The notes under the pieces are model-generated. The model did no database searches, had not been told where the DNA came from, and saw nothing but the letters and a program-made list of their open reading frames with translations. This document shows, one piece after another, positions 19,099 to 29,175 of a DNA stretch of 64,000 bases. The stretch is from positions 1-64,000 of the forward strand of contig DVIN01000051.1 of NCBI GenBank assembly GCA_018711275.1, given 5' to 3'. The position numbers and the translations under genes are program-made. How positions within the stretch are numbered: the first letter of the stretch is position 1; every line of letters begins with the position of its first letter. This DNA comes from Candidatus Pullilachnospira intestinigallinarum (GTDB lineage Bacteria > Bacillota > Clostridia > Lachnospirales > Lachnospiraceae).

Positions 19099-20571
19099 TT
19101 ATAAAATTTTTGGAAACAGCTCCCGCACTGCCGGATAAATCTGCGCGAATTTCCGATACTGCCGGTCATAGGCCGCCGCCAGCGCCGGATCGGGAGAGAT
19201 GGTCTCCTTCACCCTGACCACTCTTTCCGCGGCCTCTTTCACCGAAGCAAAGGTGCCGTCCGCCACCGCCGCCAGCATGGCCGCGCCCATGGCGGGTCCT
19301 TCCTCGATCTGCGGCACGTCCACCTGGATATTCAGCACATTGGCCATGATTTTTTTCCACAGGGGGCTTTTCGCCCCGCCGCCGCAGATCATGGTCCGGT
19401 CGATGGAAATCCCCAGCGATCTGGCCACTTCAAAGGAATCCCGGATGGCGAAAGCCACCCCTTCCAGCACTGCCTGGGTCATCTGGCCCCGGGTGGTATC
19501 CATGGTAAGGCCGATGAAGGTTCCCCTGGCATTCGGGTCATTATGGGGAGACCGCTCGCCCATTAAATATGGAAGAAAATATACATGATTCTCCCCCAGC
19601 TTCCCGATTTTCTCCTGCTCTTTGGCGTAGTCCTCTGTCTGGATAATTTCCTCCATCCACCACTTGTTGCAGGACGCCGCGCTGAGCATACAGCCCATCA
19701 GATGGTAATGGCCATCCGCATGGGCGAAAGCATGGAGGGCATTGTGGCCATCCATCCGGAAGTTGTCGCTGGAAATGAAAATGGTCCCGCTGGTTCCCAG
19801 GGAAAGATTGCATTTTCCCTCCCCGACGGTTCCCGTTCCCACCGCGGCGGCGGCATTATCTCCCGCTCCCGCGGCCACCAGACAGTCGCAGGAAAGACCC
19901 AGCTGACCGGCCACTTCCGGTTTCAGGGTTCCCACTTTTTCGTAGCTTTCATACAGCCGGGGCATCTGCTCCTTCCTCACGCCGCAGATTTTCAGCATTT
20001 CTTCCGACCAGCAGCGGTTTTTCACATCCAGCAGCAGCATGCCGGAGGCGTCCGAGTAATCGGTACAGAAAACGCCGGTCATCCGGTAGGCCAGATAATC
20101 CTTCGGCAGCATGATTTTGGCTATTTTGGCGAAATTCTCCGGCTCCTGCTCCCGCACCCACAGAAGCTTCGGGGCGGTAAATCCCGCAAAGGCAATGTTG
20201 GCGGTATTGCGGGCCAGGGTCTCTTTCCCCACCACCTGATTCAGATAATCCGTCTGGGCCGCCGTCCGGCCGTCATTCCAGAGGATGGCCGGGCGGATCA
20301 CCTGATCCGCCTCGTCCAGAATCACCAGTCCGTGCATCTGGCCGCCGAAGCTGATGCCGGCCACAAGATTTCCGTCAATACCGGAAAGCAACTCCCGGAT
20401 ACCATCCACGGTCCCGTTCCACCAGTCCTCCGGATTCTGCTGGGACCAGCCGGGCTTCGGAAAGTACAGGGGATATTCCCGGGAAACAATTTTTTCAATG
20501 GCGCCCCGGGCATTCATCAGCAGCAATTTTACCGCCGAAGTTCCCAGATCCACGCCGATGTAATATTTCAT
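19099..20571 (-). CDS. xylB: Xylulokinase
   Basis: MKYYIGVDLGTSAVKLLLMN...GISFGGQMHGLVILDEADQVIRPAILWNDGRT. Confidence 0.92.
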   Translation of the reverse strand: MKYYIGVDLGTSAVKLLLMNARGAIEKIVSREYPLYFPKPGWSQQNPEDWWNGTVDGIRELLSGIDGNLVAGISFGGQMHGLVILDEADQVIRPAILWNDGRTAAQTDYLNQVVGKETLARNTANIAFAGFTAPKLLWVREQEPENFAKIAKIMLPKDYLAYRMTGVFCTDYSDASGMLLLDVKNRCWSEEMLKICGVRKEQMPRLYESYEKVGTLKPEVAGQLGLSCDCLVAAGAGDNAAAAVGTGTVGEGKCNLSLGTSGTIFISSDNFRMDGHNALHAFAHADGHYHLMGCMLSAASCNKWWMEEIIQTEDYAKEQEKIGKLGENHVYFLPYLMGERSPHNDPNARGTFIGLTMDTTRGQMTQAVLEGVAFAIRDSFEVARSLGISIDRTMICGGGAKSPLWKKIMANVLNIQVDVPQIEEGPAMGAAMLAAVADGTFASVKEAAERVVRVKETISPDPALAAAYDRQYRKFAQIYPAVRELFPKIL

Positions 20572-20592
20572 ACGCTTCCTCCTGTCTGCCGG

Positions 20593-22059
20593 TCAGGCGA
20601 AGGGATTTTCCGTGGGATAACGCATGTTCTTCGGCTGATTGTAGCCGATGGCATCCGGCTCCACACCCAGATATTTGAACACCTCAAACAGTGTTTTCCC
20701 CACATGGCCGAAGGCCACCGCGCCGTGATGGGGGAATCCGCCCTCGATCAGCACATGGCGGTAAAATCTTCCCATCTCCGGAATGGCGAAAATTCCGATA
20801 CCTCCGAAGGAGCGGGTGGCCACCGGCAGCACCTCCCCGTTGGCAATGTAGGCCCGCAGCTGATTGTCCGCGGTGCTCTGCAGCCGGAAGAAGGTGATGT
20901 CGCCGGGTACAATGTCGCCTTCCAGCGTACCCTGGGTTACCTCCTGGGGCAGGCTTCTGGACATGATCAGCTGGTACTTCATGGTGCAGGAAGTCAGCTT
21001 GCCGGAAGTGGTATTTCCACAGTGGAAGCCCATGAAGGTATCCTTCTGGGTGTAGCCGTATTTTCCCTGAATTTCCGACTGGTACAGATCGGCGGGCACC
21101 GTGTTGTTGATATCCAGCAGAGTCACGGCGTCATTGCTTGCCAGGGTTCCGATGTATTCGCTGAGCGCTCCGTAAATATCCACCTCACAGGAAACGGGAA
21201 TACCCCGGCCGGTGAGACGGCTGTTCACATAGCAGGGTACGAAGCCGAACTGGGTCTGGAAAGCAGGCCAGCATTTTCCGGCAATGGCCACGTATTTCCG
21301 GCAGCCCTTATGGTCCTCGATCCAGTCCAGAAGGGTCAGCTCGTACTGGGCCAGTTTAGGAAGGATCTCCGGCTTTTTGTTGCCCTCGCCCAGTTCCTTT
21401 TCCATATCTGCCACCACCTGAGGGATTCTCTTGTCCCCGGCGTGTTTGTTGAATGCCTCAAACAGATCCAGCTCGGAATTTTCCTCGATCTCCACGCCCA
21501 GGTTGTGCAGCTGTTTGATGGGCGCATTGCAGGCCAGGAAATCCTGGGGTCTGGGGCCGAAGCTGATGATTTTCAGATTTTTGATCCCGATGACGGCTCT
21601 GGCAATAGGGACAAATTCTTCGATCATTTTTGCCACCTCTTCGGCACGTCCCACCGGATACTCCGGGATGTAAGCCTTCAGATTCCGCAGCTTCAGATTG
21701 TAGCTGGCGTTTAACATGCCGCAGTAGGCGTCGCCTCTGCCCTGAATCAGATCCTCTCCCGTTTCCTCCGCGGCTGCCACCACCATACAGGGGCCATGGA
21801 AATACTTCACCAGCAGGGTCTCCGCTGTCTCCGGTCCGAAGTTTCCCAGATAAACCACCAGCGCATTGCAGCCTGCCTCCCGCAGCTCCTGCAATGCCTT
21901 CTGCATGTCCTTCTCGCTCTCCACCACGGTGGGACATTCGTACAGTTCCCCCTCATAGGCGGCTGCCACAGCCTTTCTTCGGTTCTCCGACAGGGTGATC
22001 GGGAAGCAGTCCCTGCTTACGGCCACGATACCCAGCTTTACTTCCGGCATGTTGATCAT
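20593..22059 (-). CDS. L-fucose/L-arabinose isomerase-family sugar isomerase
   Basis: MINMPEVKLGIVAVSRDCFPITLSENRRKAV... IPVSCEVDIYGALSEYIG; co-oriented with xylB. Confidence 0.8.
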   Translation of the reverse strand: MINMPEVKLGIVAVSRDCFPITLSENRRKAVAAAYEGELYECPTVVESEKDMQKALQELREAGCNALVVYLGNFGPETAETLLVKYFHGPCMVVAAAEETGEDLIQGRGDAYCGMLNASYNLKLRNLKAYIPEYPVGRAEEVAKMIEEFVPIARAVIGIKNLKIISFGPRPQDFLACNAPIKQLHNLGVEIEENSELDLFEAFNKHAGDKRIPQVVADMEKELGEGNKKPEILPKLAQYELTLLDWIEDHKGCRKYVAIAGKCWPAFQTQFGFVPCYVNSRLTGRGIPVSCEVDIYGALSEYIGTLASNDAVTLLDINNTVPADLYQSEIQGKYGYTQKDTFMGFHCGNTTSGKLTSCTMKYQLIMSRSLPQEVTQGTLEGDIVPGDITFFRLQSTADNQLRAYIANGEVLPVATRSFGGIGIFAIPEMGRFYRHVLIEGGFPHHGAVAFGHVGKTLFEVFKYLGVEPDAIGYNQPKNMRYPTENPFA

Positions 22060-22200
22060 GATGAAATCCTCCTTTTCCTTACAGCAGAAAGCACCGGTGA
22101 CGGCAGACTATGATATCCATGATGTATGATGATGGAAAATCATGCAGCGTGTCTTCCATGGTATCCGTCAAAAGCTGCCCGCGCGGTGTGTTTTCTGCCA

Positions 22201-22221
22201 TTTGTTTATTTATTAAACTAA
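22201..22221. promoter_or_regulatory. Candidate XylR/ROK-type operator upstream of the isomerase-xylB genes
   Basis: TTTGTTTATTTATTAAACTAA, inverted GTTTA/TAAAC half sites. Confidence 0.5.
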
Positions 22222-22617
22222 GTACACTGTACCACTTGGATGATACTCCGTCAAGTAGATCGGGGTGCCTTTTAAAATAAATCAGTAAGTCTGCGTATAT
22301 GATTGCACGCAGGTTTTCATCTTCAGTTCTCCAAATTGCTGTTTCTGGTCATGGAATTAAGTGCCTCTGACCAGGAACAGCTTGCCGCCGATGAATACGT
22401 CACAGCCATTTCCAAACATCTCATCGAAAAGAACTGACCTGCTTACGAAATCCTTGCCAGACGAAGGAATGCTTTGGTTTCCTTGACATTAGCCTGTCCT
22501 CTTTGTTTTGCCGTGCGATATTTCTGGATTTTTCTTTATTTTCGTGCGATTTTTATTGATTTCATTCATTAAATCGCATATAATGAAATTGACCCTACAA
22601 GAAAGGAGGCGTCGTTC

Positions 22618-22845
22618 ATGATTGTTACCGCAACAGAATTTAAAACCAATTTTGGGAAATACCTTGAACTGATTGCAAGAGAGGATGTTTTTATCACCCG
22701 CAACGGGAAAATCATCGCAAAAGTAGTAAATCCTCAGATTTCTGCCGTGGATTCCCTCCGTGGAATACTAAAAGACGTACCTGCTGACCTGGACTTGGAT
22801 TCCATCAGAGAGGAGAGACTGACAAAATATGAAGATCATGTGTGA
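22618..22845 (+). CDS. Phd/YefM-family antitoxin
   Basis: MIVTATEFKTNFGKYLELIAREDVFITRNGKIIAKVVNP. Confidence 0.85.
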   Translation: MIVTATEFKTNFGKYLELIAREDVFITRNGKIIAKVVNPQISAVDSLRGILKDVPADLDLDSIREERLTKYEDHV

Positions 22846-23242
22846 TACCAATATCATCCTTGATGTACTGTTGGAGCGGGAACCGTTTGTTGATGATTCC
22901 TATAAAGTCCTAAGCCTCTGTGAAAAACACCGAATTGACGGCTTTGTATCTGCTTCCTCTGTTACTGATATTTATTATTTGGTCAGAAAGTACACCCACA
23001 GTACCGACCTTGCTTATAAAGCAGTAGGAAAGCTGCTGGAAATCGTAAAGGTATGCAGCGTCACAAATAATGACGTCCTTACCGCATTCCAGAAAAAAGC
23101 AAAAGATTTTGAAGACTGCCTCGTGGCAATCTGTGCAAAATCCATCCGCTGTGATTACATCCTCACACGCAATAAGAAAGACTTTGAAGAATTTGACATT
23201 CCACTTCTCACTCCTTCAGAGCTCCTGCAACAGATTTCATAA
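22829..23242 (+). CDS. PIN-domain toxin (VapC-like)
   Basis: CDTNIILDVLLEREPF...ASSVTDIYYLVRK...DFEDCLVAICAKSIRCDYILTRNKKDF; overlaps antitoxin. Confidence 0.88.
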   Translation: MKIMCDTNIILDVLLEREPFVDDSYKVLSLCEKHRIDGFVSASSVTDIYYLVRKYTHSTDLAYKAVGKLLEIVKVCSVTNNDVLTAFQKKAKDFEDCLVAICAKSIRCDYILTRNKKDFEEFDIPLLTPSELLQQIS

Positions 23243-23297
23243 CTCCTACAGGGCTGCGCTGAATAATGATTTCCGGACAGCCTTCAACTGTTACTGC

Positions 23298-23444
23298 AGA
23301 GTTACAGTTCAGCCTTCAATGTCCCGCGAGGTGTCCCGCTGCTTTTGCAGCGGGATCCCGAGGCCTGCGGGCGCCAGGCTGCGGGAAACGCAGCCTGTCT
23401 GCATGCTTTTGTGACAGTGAAGCCGGAAGGCTGAACTGTTACAC
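23298..23444. repeat. Highly structured palindromic element with inverted ends and two internal hairpins
   Basis: GTTACAGTTCAGCCTTC ... GAAGGCTGAACTGTTAC; internal CCCGCTGC-TTTT-GCAGCGGG and CAGGCTGCG-GGAAA-CGCAGCCTG. Confidence 0.75.
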
Positions 23445-23550
23445 TGCAGAACCTCAGGAAGTTTCCTATTCGTTTACTTTCCACCCAAACTGTTGTATAC
23501 TGGAAAAGAGAATGCAGCAGGCAGGCACCCGCCCGCCGGGAAGGAGAAGC

Positions 23551-24732
23551 ATGGTAACGGGAAGCAGGGAATTGATCCGCAGCATGAATCGGAGTCTGGT
23601 GCTGGAAACCATCATCAACCGGGGACCCATTTCCCGGGCCGAAACGGCAAAAGAGCTGGGGCTCACCAAGGCCACCGTCTCTGCCATCGTCCAGGATCTG
23701 ATCACCAGACAGTATGTGGAGGAAGTGGGGAGCGGCGACGCTTCCATGGGGCGCAAACCCATCCTGCTGAATTTCTGCCGGAAAAACGGCTACGTTCTTT
23801 CGGCGGATCTTCAGCCCTCCGGCATTTTCCTGCTCTCCTGCGATCTGGGATCCCGGGAGGGCCGGATATACACCCGCCGGGAGATGATCACCCGGAAAAC
23901 CATTGTTCCACTTCTTATGGAAATAATCCAGGAAGCCATGGCCGAAATCCCTTCCACACCTTTTTCCGTGGTGGGGATTACGCTGGCCATCCACGGAACG
24001 GTGGAGGATGCGGAGATCCTGTTCGCCCCCAACTATCCCCTGGCAGGCCTGCCCCTGGTAAGAACCCTGTCCGGCAGTCTTCACATTCCGGTGTGGCTGG
24101 AAAATGAGGCCAATCTGTCCGCGCTGGCGGAGGAGTATTTTGTCAGAAATCTCCCCAACCTGATTCACATCAATGTCCATACGGGCGTGGGCGCAGGCAT
24201 CCTCATCGACCACCGGCCATACCGGGGAAAAAACGGCAATGCCGGAGAACTGGGACACACCACGGTAGTGCCGGACGGACGGCCCTGCCCCTGCGGAAAC
24301 CGGGGCTGCCTGGAACAGTATATCTCAGACCCGGCCGTCCTTTCCACCTATGAAAAGCTCTCCGGCCGGCAGGACCCGACCATGGAGGAACTGACAAAGG
24401 GGTGGCTGGCCGGTGAACAGGCCGCCATTCAGACGGTGGACGGATTTGTCCGCTACCTGGCGCTGGGCGTCCATAACCTGGGAAACCTGTTCAGTCCTGA
24501 CTGCATCGTTGTCAACAGCCAGCTTACCGGCCGTCTGCCGGAGCTGATTTCCATTGTCAGAAGCTGTCTCCCCCCACAGCGTCATCCTTCCTTTGAGCTG
24601 AAGGCTTCTTCCCTGAAAGATGCTTCCACGCTTCTGGGCGGGGCTTATCTGGGGATCAGCAGGTTTCTGGGCATTGAGAAAATATTTTTCCGGGACTGGT
24701 CACTCCCGGCGCCGTCTGTTGACCAGACGTGA
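23551..24732 (+). CDS. ROK-family transcriptional regulator (XylR-like)
   Basis: N-terminal HTH GPISRAETAKELGLTKATVSAIVQDLI; ENEANLSALAEEYF; GELGHTTVVPDGRPCPCGNRGCLEQYIS. Confidence 0.9.
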   Translation: MVTGSRELIRSMNRSLVLETIINRGPISRAETAKELGLTKATVSAIVQDLITRQYVEEVGSGDASMGRKPILLNFCRKNGYVLSADLQPSGIFLLSCDLGSREGRIYTRREMITRKTIVPLLMEIIQEAMAEIPSTPFSVVGITLAIHGTVEDAEILFAPNYPLAGLPLVRTLSGSLHIPVWLENEANLSALAEEYFVRNLPNLIHINVHTGVGAGILIDHRPYRGKNGNAGELGHTTVVPDGRPCPCGNRGCLEQYISDPAVLSTYEKLSGRQDPTMEELTKGWLAGEQAAIQTVDGFVRYLALGVHNLGNLFSPDCIVVNSQLTGRLPELISIVRSCLPPQRHPSFELKASSLKDASTLLGGAYLGISRFLGIEKIFFRDWSLPAPSVDQT

Positions 24733-24812
24733 CCGCTACGCCTTACGGCTTCACTGTCACCGTTGAAGACCGAACGGCTACGACAGAATAAACTCAGATC
24801 AGGAGGATAAAA

Positions 24813-25922
24813 ATGGAACCATCAAAAGTATATTTTACGAATTTGCGTACCCACAACTCCATCAGCCTTCCGGAGAAGCTGAAACGGCTGATCAAAAAAG
24901 CGGGGATCGGAACCATTGATTTTGACAAAAAATTCGTTGCCATCAAAATTCACTTCGGTGAGCCCGGAAATCTGGCTTATCTGCGCCCCAATTACGCCAA
25001 AGCGGTGGCGGACGTGGTGAAAGAGCTGGGCGGCAAGCCATTTCTCACCGACTGCAACACCCTGTATGTGGGAGGCCGGAAAAATGCGCTGGATCATCTG
25101 GAAAGCGCCTATGAAAATGGATTTTCTCCTTTCTCCACCGGCTGCCATGTGATCATTGCCGACGGTCTGAAAGGCACCGACGAGGCGCTGGTTCCCGTGG
25201 AAGGTGGCGAATATGTAAAGGAGGCCAAAATCGGCCAGGCGGTGATGGACGCGGATGTGTTCATTTCTCTGGCGCATTTCAAAGGCCATGAGGCCACCGG
25301 CTTCGGCGGAACCCTGAAAAATATCGGCATGGGCTGCGGCTCCCGGGCAGGAAAAATGGAGCAGCACAGCGCCGGAAAGCCCCATGTGAACCAGGAGAAC
25401 TGCATCGGCTGCCGCCAGTGTACCAAGATCTGCGCCCATGACGCCATCACCATCACCGACCGGAAGGCTTCCATTGATCACAACAAATGCGTGGGCTGCG
25501 GAAGATGTATCGGCGTCTGTCCCCGGGATGCGGTGGAGCCCGCCTCCGACGAGTCCAACGATATCCTGAACAAAAAAATCGCCGAGTACACCAAGGCAGT
25601 GGTTCAGGGCCGTCCCTGCTTCTACATCAACATGGTCATCGATGTGTCTCCCTTCTGCGACTGCCATGCGGAAAATGACGCTGCCATCGTACCGGATGTG
25701 GGATTCTTCGCTTCCTTTGACCCGGTGGCTCTGGATATGGCCTGCGCCGACGCGGTAAACCGCCAGCCGGTGATCTCCAACAGTGTTCTGGGTGATCATC
25801 AGCATATCCAGGAGGGCGATCATTTCCACAAGGTCAGCCCGGATACCGACTGGATTGTGGCCATCGAGCATGCGGAAAAACTGGGACTGGGTACCAGAGA
25901 ATACGAAATTGTGGAGGTCTGA
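24813..25922 (+). CDS. DUF362 domain protein with two 4Fe-4S motifs
   Basis: CIGCRQCTKICAHDAI and CVGCGRCIGVCPRDAV; KIHFGEPGNLAYLRPNYAKAV. Confidence 0.9.
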   Translation: MEPSKVYFTNLRTHNSISLPEKLKRLIKKAGIGTIDFDKKFVAIKIHFGEPGNLAYLRPNYAKAVADVVKELGGKPFLTDCNTLYVGGRKNALDHLESAYENGFSPFSTGCHVIIADGLKGTDEALVPVEGGEYVKEAKIGQAVMDADVFISLAHFKGHEATGFGGTLKNIGMGCGSRAGKMEQHSAGKPHVNQENCIGCRQCTKICAHDAITITDRKASIDHNKCVGCGRCIGVCPRDAVEPASDESNDILNKKIAEYTKAVVQGRPCFYINMVIDVSPFCDCHAENDAAIVPDVGFFASFDPVALDMACADAVNRQPVISNSVLGDHQHIQEGDHFHKVSPDTDWIVAIEHAEKLGLGTREYEIVEV

Positions 25923-25967
25923 CGCCGCAATGCGGGATCTTCGCTGACCTGACATTCCAAAAAGCAG

Positions 25968-26058
25968 ATAATGGGAAGCACGCCGCATGAGCTTCCCATT
26001 GTTACGAAAAAGAGGAGACGCACTGCTTGTGAAAACAGTGCGTCTCCTCTTTTTCAGT
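25968..26058. terminator. Bidirectional terminator with two hairpins between convergent DUF362 gene and thiD
   Basis: AATGGGAAGC...GCTTCCCATT and AAAGAGGAGACGCACTG...CAGTGCGTCTCCTCTTT. Confidence 0.8.
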
Positions 26059-26085
26059 ATTTCGTCCGGCATATGCAGGGTATCT

Positions 26086-26919
26086 TTAATCATCCATTTG
26101 GCATCCTGCCCGATGTCTCGCCTCTTCCATATACACTCCATCCATGGCAAACCCATGGTTCATCGGGCCGCTGCCGTGCCCCAGATCCAGCATGGCCCCC
26201 AGAGCACCTGAGATATAGTCCTTGGCCCGCCGTACCGATTCCTCCATGGAAAATCCTTTGGCCAGATTGGCCGCGATGGCGCTGGACAAGGTGCAGCCGG
26301 TACCGTGGGTGTTGGGATTGGCAATGCGTTTTCCGGCAAACCACCGGAAGCTGCCCGCATGATACAGAAGGTCATTGGCGTCATTGAGCTGATGCCCGCC
26401 CTTTAGCAGCACCGCGCAGCCGCAGGCATCCCCGATAATCCGGGCCGCCCGTTCCATATCTTCGCCACTCTCAATGTTGCAATCTGCCAGCACCTCCGCT
26501 TCCGGGATGTTCGGGGTAAGGATATCCGCCATGGGAATCAGCTCCTCTTTCAGCACCGTCTCCGCTTCCCGGGCAATCAGCCGACAACCGCTGGTGGAAA
26601 CCATCACCGGATCCACAACGATGTGTTCCGCCTTATATTCCTTCAGCTTGGCAGCGATCATGCGGATCAGGTCCGCCGAAGATACCATGCCGATCTTCAC
26701 CGCATCCGGCCGGATATCCGTGAAAATACAATCCAGCTGATCCTGCAGAAATTCCGGAGTCGCCTCCAGAATGCTCTTCACCCCCGTGGTATTCTGTGCC
26801 GTCAGAGCTGTAATGGCACTCATGGCATACACGCCGTTGGCCATCATAGTCTTGATATCTGCCTGGATCCCCGCGCCTCCGCTGGAATCACTTCCCGCAA
26901 TCGTCAGTGCTGTTTTCAT
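26086..26919 (-). CDS. thiD: Hydroxymethylpyrimidine/phosphomethylpyrimidine kinase
   Basis: MKTALTIAGSDSSGGAGIQADIKTMMANGVYAMSAITALTAQNT. Confidence 0.95.
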   Translation of the reverse strand: MKTALTIAGSDSSGGAGIQADIKTMMANGVYAMSAITALTAQNTTGVKSILEATPEFLQDQLDCIFTDIRPDAVKIGMVSSADLIRMIAAKLKEYKAEHIVVDPVMVSTSGCRLIAREAETVLKEELIPMADILTPNIPEAEVLADCNIESGEDMERAARIIGDACGCAVLLKGGHQLNDANDLLYHAGSFRWFAGKRIANPNTHGTGCTLSSAIAANLAKGFSMEESVRRAKDYISGALGAMLDLGHGSGPMNHGFAMDGVYMEEARHRAGCQMDD

Positions 26920-27069
26920 CGCAGCTTCCTCCTTCTGTTTCTTCTTCCGGCAGGCTCCGTCTCCGGCTGCCTCCCGGTTGCTCCCTGTTTTGCTCGCGCC
27001 TGCCGGATCCCCGCAGACTTCTTCTGCCGAATGTTTTCCCCGGAAAATTCGCGCTCCGCCTTTTTCCGG

Positions 27070-27729
27070 TCAGATCCCGGCTTTTTTTCGGAACATCTCA
27101 AAATCCCCGTAATCCTTCAGATAAATATCTGCCGTCCGCGCAAGCTGCGCTTCCTGCCGGGCGTTCTGCGCATCCTTCACCGCCGCCACATGAAATCCCG
27201 CCGCGCGGGCGGTGGCAGCCGCATGGGGCGCATCCTCAAACACCCAGATTTCCTCCGGCACACCTTCCAGAATCTTTGCCGCCGCAAGAAAGATATCCGG
27301 CCGGTTCTTTCCGGCGCCCACCTGGGTGCAGGTGAGCATCCCGCGGAAATAGTTCCACAGCCCCAGCCGCTCAAGAGCTGTCCGGGCATTGTCCCCGTCG
27401 CCGGAGGTGGCGATCACCATGGGGATCCCCGCTCCCGAAAGACCTCTGAGGTAATTTTCCACACCCTTTTTTTTCGGAATCCGGCAGGCATAAGCGTCCC
27501 GCATCACCGCCGCCATCTCCTCCACCGCCTGTTCCACGGTTCTGGAAATGCCGTAATGCCGGATCAGCCAGGCCGCCCCTTCTTCCATGCTCATGGTTGC
27601 CAGCGTATCTGCCAGTCCTTCCCCGGCGCGGATCCCCAGGCAAGTCAGATACGTCTCGCCCAGCCGGTCCCATTCCTCCATGGAATCCAGCAGCACGCCG
27701 TCCACATCAAAAATCGCGCCTTTCATCAT
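27070..27729 (-). CDS. HAD-family phosphatase in the thiamine operon
   Basis: MKGAIFDVDGVLLDSMEEWDRLG; VIATSGDGDNARTALERLGLWNYF; IWVFEDAPHAA. Confidence 0.88.
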   Translation of the reverse strand: MMKGAIFDVDGVLLDSMEEWDRLGETYLTCLGIRAGEGLADTLATMSMEEGAAWLIRHYGISRTVEQAVEEMAAVMRDAYACRIPKKKGVENYLRGLSGAGIPMVIATSGDGDNARTALERLGLWNYFRGMLTCTQVGAGKNRPDIFLAAAKILEGVPEEIWVFEDAPHAAATARAAGFHVAAVKDAQNARQEAQLARTADIYLKDYGDFEMFRKKAGI

Positions 27730-28367
27730 TCCTGAAGCATCTCCAATGTCCGCGCCCGCAGGCTGCGGGCCGCCTCCTCCACATCCGGTTTGGCGAAAAT
27801 GGCGCTGATGACGGCAACCCCGCAGATCCCGCTTCCCTTCAGGGAAACCACATTGTCGGCGGTGATGCCGCCGATGGCGATCACCGGGATATCCACAGCC
27901 TGACAGATCCGGGCCAGCACCTGGTGATCCACCTCCACCGCGTCGTCTTTGGAACCGGTGGGGAACACGGCCCCCACACCCAGGTAATCGGCCCCCTGCT
28001 TCTGGGCCAGCAGCGCCTGCTCCACGGTCTGGGCAGATACGCCGATAATCTTGTCCTGCCCCAGAATGGAACGCACATCCCGGGCTTTCATATCGCTCTG
28101 TCCCACATGGACGCCGTCCGCTCCGATTTCTCTGGCGATTTCCACATTGTCATTGATCACAAAGGGAACGCCATACCGGCGGCAGAGCGCCTGAATCTTT
28201 CTGGCCTCTGCCAGAAAAGATTCCTGATCCAGTTTCTTTTCCCGCAGCTGCACAAAAGTGGCGCCTCCCCGGATGGCCGCTTCCACCTGCTCATACAGGG
28301 TATGCTCCCCCAGCCAGGTGCGGTCCGTCACCGCGTACAGCAGCAGATCCTTTTTATCGCAGTTCAT
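27726..28367 (-). CDS. thiE: Thiamine phosphate synthase
   Basis: LLLYAVTDRTWLGEHTLYEQVEAAIRGGATFVQLREK. Confidence 0.95.
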   Translation of the reverse strand: MNCDKKDLLLYAVTDRTWLGEHTLYEQVEAAIRGGATFVQLREKKLDQESFLAEARKIQALCRRYGVPFVINDNVEIAREIGADGVHVGQSDMKARDVRSILGQDKIIGVSAQTVEQALLAQKQGADYLGVGAVFPTGSKDDAVEVDHQVLARICQAVDIPVIAIGGITADNVVSLKGSGICGVAVISAIFAKPDVEEAARSLRARTLEMLQE

Positions 28368-29175
28368 ATCTGGCCCCTTTCTCCAGCTCCTCGCCGGTCA
28401 TATTGTAGATGGCGTCGATGATCCGGTTCCGGTAGGTGGAATTTCCTTCGCCCTCCTGCATCCGGCTCCATCCGATCTCCCCGGCCAGCCCCATCAGGCA
28501 GACGGCGGCAGCTGCCGCTTCCAGGCGATTATTCGGATTTGCCACCAGATAGGCGGTCATGATCCCGGAAAGCTGGCAGCCGGTTCCGGTGATTTTTCCC
28601 ATTTCCGGACGGCCGTTGCGGATCACATAGCACCGGCTTCCGTCGGATACCAGATCAATGGCTCCCGTCACCGCCACGATACAGCCCGCCTCCCGGGCAA
28701 ATCCCTTGACAAATTCCACTGCGGCGTCCAGATTTTCCTCCGTCACCGCGTCCGCCACATCGGCGTCCACGCCTCTGGTGGTGCCGCTGCCCGCGCTCAG
28801 AGTCCTGATCTCGGAGATATTTCCCCGGATAGCCGTAAGATGCAGCTCTTTCATCAGGCCCAGAGCCGTCTCCGTCCGCAGGCGGCTGGCTCCCGCTCCC
28901 ACCGGATCCAGAAGCACCGGGTGATTCAGCGCGTTGGCCTTTCTCGCGGCCCGGTACATTCCTTCAATGCTTGTCTTGTGAAGCGTACCGATATTAATAT
29001 TCAGTCCGCCGCAGACGGAGGTGATATCCTCCACATCCTCCGCCTCGTCGGACATAATGGGGCTTCCCCCACAGGCTAAAAGTACATTGGCCACGTCGTT
29101 GACCGTCACGTAATTGGTAATGTTGTGTACCAGCGGAACCTGCGTCCGCACCTGCTCGAGACATTCTTTCATCAT
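28354..29175 (-). CDS. thiM: Hydroxyethylthiazole kinase
   Basis: PLVHNITNYVTVNDVANVLLACGGSPIMSDEAEDVEDI. Confidence 0.95.
   Translation of the reverse strand: MMKECLEQVRTQVPLVHNITNYVTVNDVANVLLACGGSPIMSDEAEDVEDITSVCGGLNINIGTLHKTSIEGMYRAARKANALNHPVLLDPVGAGASRLRTETALGLMKELHLTAIRGNISEIRTLSAGSGTTRGVDADVADAVTEENLDAAVEFVKGFAREAGCIVAVTGAIDLVSDGSRCYVIRNGRPEMGKITGTGCQLSGIMTAYLVANPNNRLEAAAAAVCLMGLAGEIGWSRMQEGEGNSTYRNRIIDAIYNMTGEELEKGARYELR

Noticed and set aside
19585-21714. 709-aa + strand ORF opposite xylB and the isomerase
   Set aside because: Antisense frame of two well-supported genes in GC-biased DNA; no protein family features.
22345-22440. Possible remnant of another small antitoxin gene (MELSASDQEQLAADEYVTAISKHLIEKN*)
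   Set aside because: Too short and without a recognised domain to report as a pseudogene.
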